DNA of 64,000 nt, from the NCBI GenBank assembly GCA_949316495.1, contig OX439004.1, positions 53,042,159 through 53,106,158 of the forward strand. Direction: 5' to 3'. Below, piece by piece: positions 1-7,631 of this stretch. A program made the position numbers and the translations under genes. A model generated the notes under the pieces. The model had not been told where the DNA came from, searched no databases, and saw nothing but the letters and a program-made list of their open reading frames with translations. Each line of letters starts with the position of its first letter. The stretch's first letter is position 1. The stretch comes from Amphiduros pacificus (Eukaryota > Annelida > Polychaeta > Phyllodocida > Hesionidae).

Positions 1-2472
1 AAGCAACAGCAAGATAACTGCCTTTCTATTGTCAAGACAACCCAATATGTCATTTTGCACTTTTAACAAAGCGGTTTCAGTGCTGTGGTATTCTTTGTAG
101 GCAGATTGAAACTTGTCAGTAAGACCATTCCTTACAAGATGGGGGACTAGTTGGTCTGCAACCGCCCTCTCAGTTAGTTTAGAGACAAATGTTAGGTTGG
201 AAACAGGCCTATAGTTTTTTTCAACCAGTTCCAGACCCAGTTTCTTCAGCAGGGGAGTTATGATGGCTATTTTCATATTTTCCGATACTGCTGATTCCAT
301 CAATGATTTATTTATGATGGAAGTAATTATTGGTAGGAGGTCATCTAAGAGGTCAAGTAAGAGCCAGGTTGGAATTGGGTCCAGGTCACATGACTTCTTT
401 GCAGACCTTTTGACCAATTTCCGTACATCGTCAGTGGTTAAAGGTGTGAACCTTTCCAGACATGTATTACTATTGTTCGTAGTGTCACCTGGTGGCGAAA
501 TTTGGCAGGCTGGAGCGTTATCAATGTCCAAGCGGATTCTATCTATTTTTTCAAGAAAGAATGTGTTGAACTTCTCAGCTTGAGTGATCTCGCATTCAGA
601 TTGGGGCATAGGTGTGTCCTTATTCTTGTGCATGACTGTGTCAATGACTCTAAAGAGCTTTTTAGGGTCATGTTTGTTTTCCTCCACCAGGTTGGAAAAA
701 TATGATGATTGAGCAGATTTAAGCATTGAGTTGTATTTGTTCCTCTGGGAGTTATACAGCTCCTTGTCAATTTGAGAGCCAGTCTTGCTCATTTTTCTCT
801 CAAGCCTCCTCTTGAGAGATCTTTCCAGCTTTAATTGGTCACTCATCCAAGGTACTGGTTTGCGTTGGGTGACCTTGGCAACCTTGATAGGTGCATGTTT
901 ATCCATGAGTGATGTGAGTTCCCTATCATAATGATTTACCATGTCCTCCAAGGATAAATGTTCCCAAGTTGTGTCTCTATCAGTTAGGGATTTAATGTCC
1001 CTTCTTAGGGATTCAAGATCTAATCCCTTGAAATTCCTAAATGTGATAGATTTTTTGGGGGGTTTAGGAGGTATAATATCAAGGTAGATTTTAATCATTT
1101 TATGATCAGATAAGTACTCATCTACTAGATGACTCTTCAGGAGCTTATTACCCTTAAAGGTCATGATTAGATCAAGGGTGTTCCCTAACCTATGGGTTGG
1201 TTCCTGAACCCATTGTGTTAGATCAAAGGTAGATAGGATGTCATTAAACTTAATGACATCAGGCTTTAAGGGTAGGTTGACATGGAAGTTGTAGTCACCG
1301 AGGAAGATGACCTCATGACTAAAGGAACCATAATGTGCAACCAACTGGGTGAACTCATCGTAGAACTCAGAGTAGGTATATCTATTCCGATCAGATGGTT
1401 CCGGTCCGTATATCACCACAAATGTTATCTTTTTTCCCTTCAATGTGATGGATGACTCCATGAGCTCCATGGTGGTGACTACTGGTTGGTTGGCCCTATT
1501 GGTTGTGAAAGGGAGTTCAGATTTGTATAAAATCCCTAATCCTCCCCCTGTGCGACCAATCCTAGGAAAGGACTCAAATTCGAGTGAACCTTCTTTAAGT
1601 TCACTTTTGACTTTGTCAGATTTTGAGTCATGCATCCAGGTCTCAGTCATGAACAGGGCATCAAGGTCATGCTCAGTGAAGTAATCTTTTACTGGCAGGA
1701 TCTTGCTAGATATGCTCTGTACGTTGCAACAGCCGATATTTAATGTTTTCTTCACTTTTCTATTGGGGTTTTTAATACGAGAAAGTCCTTTGTTTACAAT
1801 CCGTGGCCGGCCACGTGGCTGTCCACGTGGCGTGGAGCGAGCACGTGCAGTCCTGGCCGGCTCAGCAGGCCTCGCCGCGCTACGATTGGCCAGATCGGAC
1901 CACGTGGTACAGGTGGGCGTGGTACTATCGCACAAACAATTGAATCGATTACTTGTGCTCCACGGATCCGCCCCGCTCTGATTGGCTGTTGTTGGCCACG
2001 TGATCATAGTAGGCGTGGCAGGATTTTCTTTGTAGTTATGATAGAGAAATTCGTTTGGGGTGAAGATCTTATAGTCAATATGATACCCGCCGGAGCCATC
2101 TACCGGGGAAAACAGGCACAAGGGGTTCTTGTGGACGTTTTGCGGACTATTTCTGAAAAATTTTCTGAGTTTTGTATTTATCTGTATAGACAAGTCTTTC
2201 TTAAGATTAAGAAGATAGAATCTATGTAGATAATTAGATAGATGTGGCGATTTACAGATAGAAGCTAGATCACCGATATAGATTAGGTTTATTTCTTTAA
2301 AATTGTTTTTAAGGAGAGATAGTTGTAGATGCCATTTACACAGAAGAATGGAGGAAGTTTGCAACCGCCCATCGGGCAGTGAGGGGGCATCTTTATGATG
2401 AGAGGTAGTTGGTGGAACATTTTGTATTTTATTTATAAAACATGTACAAGAAAAAGTGTTGTCAGTGCCCAT
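1..2472 (-). CDS. LINE ORF2: endonuclease-reverse transcriptase, C-terminus outside the window
   Basis: Open for 824 codons from the ATG at 2472-2470 to the window edge. It drives target-primed reverse transcription of the LINE. Residues 1 to about 240 are an extension of no known fold, with an arginine/proline stretch near residues 210-224 (RGQPRGRPR) that resembles an AT-hook. The endonuclease follows: NVQSIS near 1720, MTETWMHD near 1650, LGDYNFHV near 1290 and LSDHKMIK near 1105, which are the catalytic blocks of the exonuclease-endonuclease-phosphatase fold. RT blocks 0-2 follow: DPIPTWLL near 375, NYRPVSNL near 205, and FQSAYKEYHST near 105. The sequence ends in AVILLLL, just before the expected DLSAAFD catalytic block, so the active site lies outside. 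ORF2 is in the same frame as ORF1, separated only by the ORF1 TGA. The ATG at 2472 is the first in frame after that stop. Confidence 0.85.
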   Translation of the reverse strand, partial: MGTDNTFSCTCFINKIQNVPPTTSHHKDAPSLPDGRLQTSSILLCKWHLQLSLLKNNFKEINLIYIGDLASICKSPHLSNYLHRFYLLNLKKDLSIQINTKLRKFFRNSPQNVHKNPLCLFSPVDGSGGYHIDYKIFTPNEFLYHNYKENPATPTMITWPTTANQSGADPWSTSNRFNCLCDSTTPTCTTWSDLANRSAARPAEPARTARARSTPRGQPRGRPRIVNKGLSRIKNPNRKVKKTLNIGCCNVQSISSKILPVKDYFTEHDLDALFMTETWMHDSKSDKVKSELKEGSLEFESFPRIGRTGGGLGILYKSELPFTTNRANQPVVTTMELMESSITLKGKKITFVVIYGPEPSDRNRYTYSEFYDEFTQLVAHYGSFSHEVIFLGDYNFHVNLPLKPDVIKFNDILSTFDLTQWVQEPTHRLGNTLDLIMTFKGNKLLKSHLVDEYLSDHKMIKIYLDIIPPKPPKKSITFRNFKGLDLESLRRDIKSLTDRDTTWEHLSLEDMVNHYDRELTSLMDKHAPIKVAKVTQRKPVPWMSDQLKLERSLKRRLERKMSKTGSQIDKELYNSQRNKYNSMLKSAQSSYFSNLVEENKHDPKKLFRVIDTVMHKNKDTPMPQSECEITQAEKFNTFFLEKIDRIRLDIDNAPACQISPPGDTTNNSNTCLERFTPLTTDDVRKLVKRSAKKSCDLDPIPTWLLLDLLDDLLPIITSIINKSLMESAVSENMKIAIITPLLKKLGLELVEKNYRPVSNLTFVSKLTERAVADQLVPHLVRNGLTDKFQSAYKEYHSTETALLKVQNDILGCLDNRKAVILLLL

Positions 2473-2565
2473 TAAGGACGTACATATTTTATTAGAATAA
2501 TTAATGCTAACACCAAGATTGTGATCGGTAAAGTTCTTAATGGCGGACGGCTCCGGCCAGTGCCC

Positions 2566-3861
2566 TCAAGCTGTGTCTACAAGTTTTTGAACTTCTGCTT
2601 TCACCTTGTTGACAGTCGCCCTGGGGCCAGAAAATTTGACGATCGATGTGTCATCATCAACATTTGTTAAGGTTACGATAAAGTCAGAAAGAGCGTTCCA
2701 TGTCCTGATGTTGGATCCCTTCTTTCCGATGATACGACCAGCTACTCTTGTGGGAATAGCCAGCATATCCTTAACAACAAGAGCAGACGACGTCGAAGAA
2801 GACGCAGAAGCGGCCGATGGGGCAGGAGAGGCGGATGCAGTCGAGCTCTGACCCTTTCTCTTCCTTACGTTAGTAGGCCGCCGTGTTTTCTTGTCTCCCT
2901 CAAGATCCGGAAGAAGAGTACTGCCAGTTTTCGGCGTGAACGCCACTTTCTCGGGGAAAGAGACGGAGTTGATTGCTTTTATTATGTCTGTACGAGCAGA
3001 AGGAGTCTGGCTACCATCACCTGCAGTGGCGAAGTCAGTAGAGCCATAGAAAGATTGTATTTTGTGAAAGGAATATCCCGGGAGCACTTTCACGTGAGAG
3101 GAAAGAAAACTGACAAAATAAGTCCAGTTTTTTCTCTGATCTCTGTCCACTGGAGCAGGCGGCGAGATGACTGATACAGTCGGTCCTTTTGCCCTGATGC
3201 CTTCAATTTCGTTCATAATACGATTGAAAGCAGTGACGCCATCTTCTCCGGCAATTATTTCAGAGATATCGGGAAGAATTATGATATGATCTGCATTTTT
3301 CACCCGGTCAGATGTTGTGCGAAGGAAATGAAGGCTCTCCGCCGAAACTTTGTGAGCGCAATCAGCGCGGACTATCCCCTCGGCAATCGTGGCTTGATTG
3401 CCGTCCTTGGGCAGGACGATGAGAGTCTGTGGAAGAGAAGAGTTGCTATTCAGAGCACAGTCGCGTACTTCCGAAGAAGGCGGAATAAAGGCATCAAGAA
3501 CATCGTCCTTCTCTCGTATGGTTCGAAGAGAGGTTGTCAGTTCATCTGTGAGAGTTTGATTCTCTTCTTCAAGCAGTTTCTTCTCGGCCTTCAGAGCTAT
3601 GTTATCAGCCAAGATGGCGTCGTTCTCGGCAAGGAGATCGGTCACCCTCTGTGTAAGACGGGCATTGACATCATTGGTGGACTTATTCATCTCGACCAAA
3701 TTGTTGTAGGTAGTTCTCAAGTCAGCCAGCTCATCAACTGCCTTCTGAACAGGCGAAAGCAGAGCGGCCGGGAGAGGTGGTTGCCTGCTTGGTGTAGCAG
3801 GACTTTCGATGTCGCGGACATCTTGGACGTCCCTTGCGGATCTACGTGTAGAGCAAGCCAT
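2566..3861 (-). CDS. LINE ORF1 protein with coiled coil, SGNH-like middle region and C-terminal KH domain
   Basis: 431 residues starting at the ATG 3861-3859. Residues about 35-125 form a long heptad-rich coiled coil (VDELADLRTTYNNL, ALKAEKKLLEEENQTL), as expected for trimerising LINE ORF1 proteins. Residues about 145-300 resemble an SGNH hydrolase fold (IIILPDISEII, then TVSVISPP, then DGSQTPSARTDIIKAIN), but the serine and histidine positions look lost, so I call it a possible inactive esterase fold. A basic linker (323-337) and a Ser/Ala stretch (339-360) lead to residues 363-428, a clear type I KH domain: IPTRVAGRIIGKKGSNI with the GKKG loop at 379-382, then beta strands FIVTLTN and SIVKFSG and a final helix. 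KH domains bind four-base single-stranded RNA. Known ORF1 classes use RRM, zinc-knuckle or esterase modules, so a KH domain is unusual to my knowledge. Confidence 0.85.
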   Translation of the reverse strand: MACSTRRSARDVQDVRDIESPATPSRQPPLPAALLSPVQKAVDELADLRTTYNNLVEMNKSTNDVNARLTQRVTDLLAENDAILADNIALKAEKKLLEEENQTLTDELTTSLRTIREKDDVLDAFIPPSSEVRDCALNSNSSLPQTLIVLPKDGNQATIAEGIVRADCAHKVSAESLHFLRTTSDRVKNADHIIILPDISEIIAGEDGVTAFNRIMNEIEGIRAKGPTVSVISPPAPVDRDQRKNWTYFVSFLSSHVKVLPGYSFHKIQSFYGSTDFATAGDGSQTPSARTDIIKAINSVSFPEKVAFTPKTGSTLLPDLEGDKKTRRPTNVRKRKGQSSTASASPAPSAASASSSTSSALVVKDMLAIPTRVAGRIIGKKGSNIRTWNALSDFIVTLTNVDDDTSIVKFSGPRATVNKVKAEVQKLVDTA

Positions 3862-4236
3862 TTTTAAGTATTGGATATGTGTTGGATATACGTCTGTATT
3901 GTGGATCTGTAAGAGACCAAGTGACCAAAATGTATGTCTGAGACAGTTTCCCGCTCAATATGGATTAACAAATCGGATTAAAATACAGACTTGGAGAATG
4001 GTAAGTAGGCTTGAAATATTTGTTATGATGGTGTGTTTGAATGTGCTATTTATACACGTGGTGAAAATAGCCGGGGTGAGCGAGCGGTCAATGGCGGCTC
4101 ACCGTTATTAGATTTCTGAATGAAAAAATAAATATATTTTCTGTTTAAGATTCACCGACAGATGTGGTGAACCTAGTTAGTTGATATGTTTATATGTACA
4201 GAAGGCTGACAATAATTTCGTGGGGCAGGCACCACC

Positions 4237-4382
4237 GCCGAGGTGATTCGGCTTGTCAGTTCTGACGATATATCTTTTCTGAGTTTGATAATGTCCAGGT
4301 GATTGGACAGTTTTGTCTAGGTGATTAGACAAGGTTACCTAGGTGATTAGGAAACCTGAAGCTAAGAGGTGATTCCTAGCTT
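4237..4382 (-). promoter_or_regulatory. Five hairpins with invariant 8-base loop and variable stems
   Basis: The octamer AGGTGATT (plus strand) occurs five times, at 4241, 4297, 4319, 4341 and 4367, each flanked by a different self-complementary stem. The stems are GCCG/CGGC, TGTCC/GGACA, TTGTCT/AGACAA, GGTTACCT/AGGAAACC (one mismatch) and AAGCTAAG/CCTAGCTT (one mismatch). The last four hairpins nearly abut. Conserved loops with covarying stems point to selection on structure. They lie 376-521 nt upstream of the LINE ORF1 start on its sense strand, so they probably belong to its 5' UTR. In that sense the loop reads AAUCACCU and contains UCAC. Confidence 0.7.
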
Positions 4383-4700
4383 TGTTTTTTTTATAGAGAG
4401 AGAGGGTTTTGTAAACACTCGCCACGAGTATAATAGGATCTGAGTGACGAGCGCTGCGCTTCGTTCAAAGCGAATCTAATACCAGCCCTCGTTACAGATC
4501 AGATTTTACACTGCTAATGTTCACAAGAGTCGTCAAAAATAGGTAGACTCTAGGTAGAGGTGTGCTGGAGTAGGTGAGTTCGAGTTTTGGCGTGTTTTAG
4601 ATACGTTAGAGCACCATAGATTGCTAGAAAACCCAACAAAATACGGAGCTGAATCAAAACACTGCCATCTTGCTTCTCACGCATGCGCACCTCCCAAATA
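4383..4700. other. Non-coding stretch between the LINE 5' side and the 16-bp repeat
   Basis: No gene seen. It contains a T-run and a short GA repeat at 4384-4407 and an imperfect hairpin around 4439-4507 (GATCTGAGTGACGAG facing CTCGTTACAGATC). Its origin is unknown. Confidence 0.4.
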
Positions 4701-4844
4701 CAATTCAATGCAAATACAATTCAATGCAAATACAATTCAATGCAAATACAATTCAAGGGAAATACAATTCAAGGGAAATACAATTCAAGGGAAATACAAT
4801 TCAAGGGAAATACAATTCAAGGGAAATACAATTCAAGGGAAATG
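4701..4844. repeat. 16-bp minisatellite, 9 units in two variant blocks
   Basis: Three units of CAATTCAATGCAAATA are followed by six units of CAATTCAAGGGAAATA. The two variants are not mixed, so the second form arose once and was then amplified. The reading frames across the array are products of the repeat and not genes. Confidence 0.95.
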
Positions 4845-5098
4845 GAGTTTAATGATATACAGAACATACCAACCTCACTGGACTGAATGTCACTGAAGGA
4901 TCAGTGACTATTGGGAAAACTGCAAGATGGAGATTCTATGATTCAATAATTGCATTATCGGAGAAATACTATCATCCTTGAACCTGTGACTTGTGATATC
5001 AAGACACACTGGCAAATAATAGATCCTGACGCAATTAGCAGCTCAGCAGAGTGGTATGCAAGAGGACCTCAATGCCCTGGAGGAGTGGTCAAAAGAGT

Positions 5099-5557
5099 TA
5101 GTGTTCTCCAATCACCCATCGACAGAGCCCAGATAGGTGATTTGGAGGGGTTTGTCGAACGTCCATGGTCTCTACCAACTCCAACCAAAGAAAAGTTTGG
5201 TGGAGTTGATTGAGCTCTAGTGAAGTAAAAACTCGCCAGCTGCAAAAACTTTGGTAAACCCGTTTAAACGTCAAAATTGAACCCGTTTCAACTGCCGTTA
5301 AAACAGGTTTGATTCAATTTTTGCAGCTGGCGATTATTATCAAGTATTTATATTTTCTTTATTTAATGTTATCCAAAAAATAATCAAGCTTTTTTGTGAG
5401 ATTTTAGACATAATCATACATAAAATATGAATTATCACTTAAACAGTTGGGTATTTAAAAAATCACATCTGAACGAGATTATGACCAAAAAGCAAAAATC
5501 TCAGACCTCTCCAGATCACCTATCTGGGCTTTGCCGATGGGTGATTGGAGAACACTA
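5099..5557. mobile_element. Non-autonomous DNA transposon (MITE) with about 60-bp TIRs and 9-bp target duplication
   Basis: Ends are TAGTGTTCTCCAATCACCC and its inverse; the inverted match extends about 60 bp with few differences. It is flanked by a perfect CAAAAGAGT duplication (5090-5098 and 5558-5566). No coding capacity. A 9-bp duplication points to a Mutator-like element, although the TAGTGTTCTC end also resembles hAT ends (which normally duplicate 8 bp). Confidence 0.85.
5233..5333. repeat. Small foldback with perfect 16-bp inverted repeats
   Basis: TCGCCAGCTGCAAAAA at 5233-5248 is matched exactly in inverse orientation at 5318-5333. The 69-base centre holds the palindrome GTTTAAAC. 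It sits within the 459-bp element and may be a separate tiny insertion or part of that element. Confidence 0.8.
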
Positions 5558-5688
5558 CAAAAGAGTGGCAAGTGGATTTCAATGCTCAGAAATGCTACAC
5601 CCTGAGTAGCAAAAAGAATCCAAGCTGTTGATACAAGAAAATATATATTAAATAGTCACATCTTGCTACATGATGAACATCATCCCTA

Positions 5689-7411
5689 TAGTCCAGTCAA
5701 TATATGAAATGACCCAGAACAAATTAGAACAGAAACCATTTTGGTGTTATTTGTCTCAGAATGATACCCAGATGAACATATAAAAAGTCTACCAAAATCA
5801 ACTAAGTGGAACATCACCTTATTTGCATAAATTCAAAATGGCCACCTCTCATTGATGTTTCACCCTATTTCATGCTTATATTCAGGGTTTTTTGTATGAT
5901 TAAAGGTTCCTTGCACACTGAAATAATGTCATGCCCTTGCTGTTTGTGTTAAGCAGTTATTTTAAGGCCATGATAAGGAAATAAATAGCTTATGTAGTGT
6001 TTCTTGTAATGTATTTCATACGATGCCTGCATCATTCTGCTATGAAATACATTGTATATTCTTAACATCTTTATGGTGGAAAGAAAAAAAGAACATGCAT
6101 TAATACCAGTTAGAAAAAAGGACTGTCAGAAGTGTTGCCGCTATTTGTGAACAGCATTTTGAGACTTGGCCAAAGCTGTCAAAGCTAGAATATAATTTGT
6201 TAATAACCTACATGCTGCCAATGCTGTCAAACATCAGGCATGCAGCACCAATTTCTACACAGGCAAGTCAATTCGTCACAAATTCCAAATTTAATGTCAA
6301 ACAAGGTGTGTGGCACCACCTTCCTTCACTACCTTTAGATGTCCATATAAATAACTTTAGCATTTAGGTAAAATAATGCTATGGCTGTGGACACAAATAA
6401 CACAAAGTTCCTATTCACACATACATAATTTGAAATATCAGTTCATATATTAGTTATTTTGTGCACTTAATTATCAAGGATCGAATCACAGATTACATGT
6501 CAGATTCCATAACAGTGCCAAATACAGATATGTTCATATATTCATGAACAGATATAAAATCATTGGGAACATGAATTAGGTTAACATCATCTGTGTGATC
6601 TTTATGAACTTGAATTTTCATTAGACCATTTAGCCTCTTCTGTGTCATGCTGGCCCAAAAGTATGTTTTCACCTTGAAAACTGAATGATTGTTCACTGGC
6701 ATTACAAGAATTTCACTGTATAGAGATCCATCATTAGTAATCATAAAATTAATTATGGAATTTCATGTTGGTGTATTCTTTTGAACTATGTTGCTTTTTA
6801 ATGTTTCTATTTGAGTTTTCAGTCTCTGTGCATTAATGTCTGAAGCATACAGATTTGTCATAATTGCAAACTTCTGGTCATATGTATTTCCAGCAGCAGC
6901 CTTTAGCAACATATTCTATAAATCAATATACACTTTATAGCCTGGATGATCAAATATATTGTCTTTAGCATTGATTATGAAATCTGCAGCTTCATTATAT
7001 ATTTTTCTGTGATGTTCCTGTGGGGTGCTGGGGTGATATGTAGGCCCTAATCCAGCTGCTGACACTGGTGGACTTTGATGGATTTACTAAGATTATAACT
7101 GTGTTTCAGAATGTTTTCTGCCAATTCGAAAAGTTTCCCAGTGGAATTCTCATGTCCAAAAAACATAAAATAGACTCCAAGATTACTCAAATATGTCAAA
7201 TAGGAGCCAAGCTATATAATTTTAAAGATTTTCCCTGCCATGTGTCGGCCATTTTGGATTTATGCAAATTACGCATTGTTCCACTACTTGGATTTTGATA
7301 GACTTTTACTATGTTATTCCCTAGGCTCTTCTGAGACATTTTCTATCAGTTTTATTTCTGTTCTAATTTGTTCCGGGTTAGGCCATTTTTTCTCATATAT
7401 TGATTGGACTA
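5689..7411. mobile_element. DNA transposon with about 165-bp terminal inverted repeats inside the CR1-like LINE
   Basis: The sequence 5689-5852 reappears, diverged and inverted, at 7247-7411. Outer ends are TAGTCCAGTCAATATATGA and TCATATATTGATTGGACTA. The LINE reading frame HHPYLRVEL is split here, and CTA is present on both sides, giving a 3-bp target duplication. Inside is a hAT-like transposase relic on the minus strand. A 3-bp duplication is not typical of hAT, so the carrier and the relic may have different origins. Confidence 0.7.
6493..7055 (-). pseudogene. hAT-like (ZMYM1/DUF4371 type) transposase relic
   Basis: The minus strand gives YNEAADFIINAKDNIFDHPG then YKVYIDL, LLKAAAGNTYDQKFAIMTNLY and DINAQRLKTQIE, which follow the pattern of the C-terminal half of TTF-type or ZMYM1-like proteins derived from hAT transposases. 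The last part (6493-6744) reads ILVMPVN, KVKTYFWASMTQKRLNGLM and VHKDHTDDVNLI, matching the hAT dimerisation domain, although the usual TNAASERSFS stretch is degraded. At least two in-frame stops break it, near 6934 and 6764. The N-terminal DNA-binding and catalytic parts are absent. Confidence 0.7.
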
Positions 7412-7581
7412 CTACCTCAGAGTCGAGCTGCAAACAGATATGAAATGGGATGAACATATTAGCAATATTGTCTGCAAGGCAAATCAAGTACTGGGATTTG
7501 TAAGAAGAAATTTCAGCATGTGCCCAGGAAATATCAAAGAGGCGGCCTACAATACCCTGGTGCATCTTCACTTAGAATATA
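7412..7581 (+). mobile_element. CR1-like LINE-4, middle remnant of the RT region
   Basis: Encodes YLRVELQTDMKWDEHI, then KANQVLGFVRRNFSMCPGNI and KEAAYNTLVHLHLEY. This is the conserved region after the RT palm in CR1/Jockey-type elements (usual form YLGV..D..W..HI...KAN..LGFLRRN). It stops at LEY, where LINE-2 is inserted, and resumes near 12262. Confidence 0.85.
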
Positions 7582-7631
7582 ATAATAAATAATAATAAAA
7601 CTTTTATAGCGCATATACCAGACAAGTCTGT

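Larger units (their letters stand above)
1..4400 (-). mobile_element. L2/CR1-like non-LTR retrotransposon (LINE-1 of this window), 3' end outside the window
   Basis: Minus-strand LINE with ORF1 (3861 to 2566) followed by ORF2 (from 2472 and running off the window at base 1). ORF2 starts with an unusual N-terminal extension, then an AP-like endonuclease, then the first reverse transcriptase blocks. I read both frames codon by codon and found no internal stop, so the copy looks young. The 5' boundary is not defined: I place it near 4400, after a run of hairpins, because unrelated sequence and a 16-bp tandem repeat follow. The relative at 7582-12255 has the same ORF2 order and supports the L2/CR1-like assignment through its C-terminal HWLPV and YLRDLL motifs. 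Confidence 0.85.
4930..5688 (+). mobile_element. Old CR1-like LINE (LINE-4), left remnant of the RT region, interrupted by a 459-bp element
   Basis: Decayed plus-strand reverse transcriptase. Around 4930-4975 there is a weak match to the YADD region (DNCIIGEIL). At 5060-5098 the frame gives QEDLNALEEWSKE, the helix after the catalytic box. After the insertion at 5099-5557 it resumes with EWQVDFNAQKCYTL (5562-5603) and ends at 5688. The sequences on either side of the 459-bp insertion join at the duplicated CAAAAGAGT to give an unbroken EWSKEWQVDF, which shows both the LINE and the insertion point. Stops and frame changes make it a fossil. Confidence 0.75.

Noticed and set aside
4621-4896. Open frame rich in NTIQ/KYNS repeats
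   Set aside because: Frame is open in three phases because of the 16-bp repeat.
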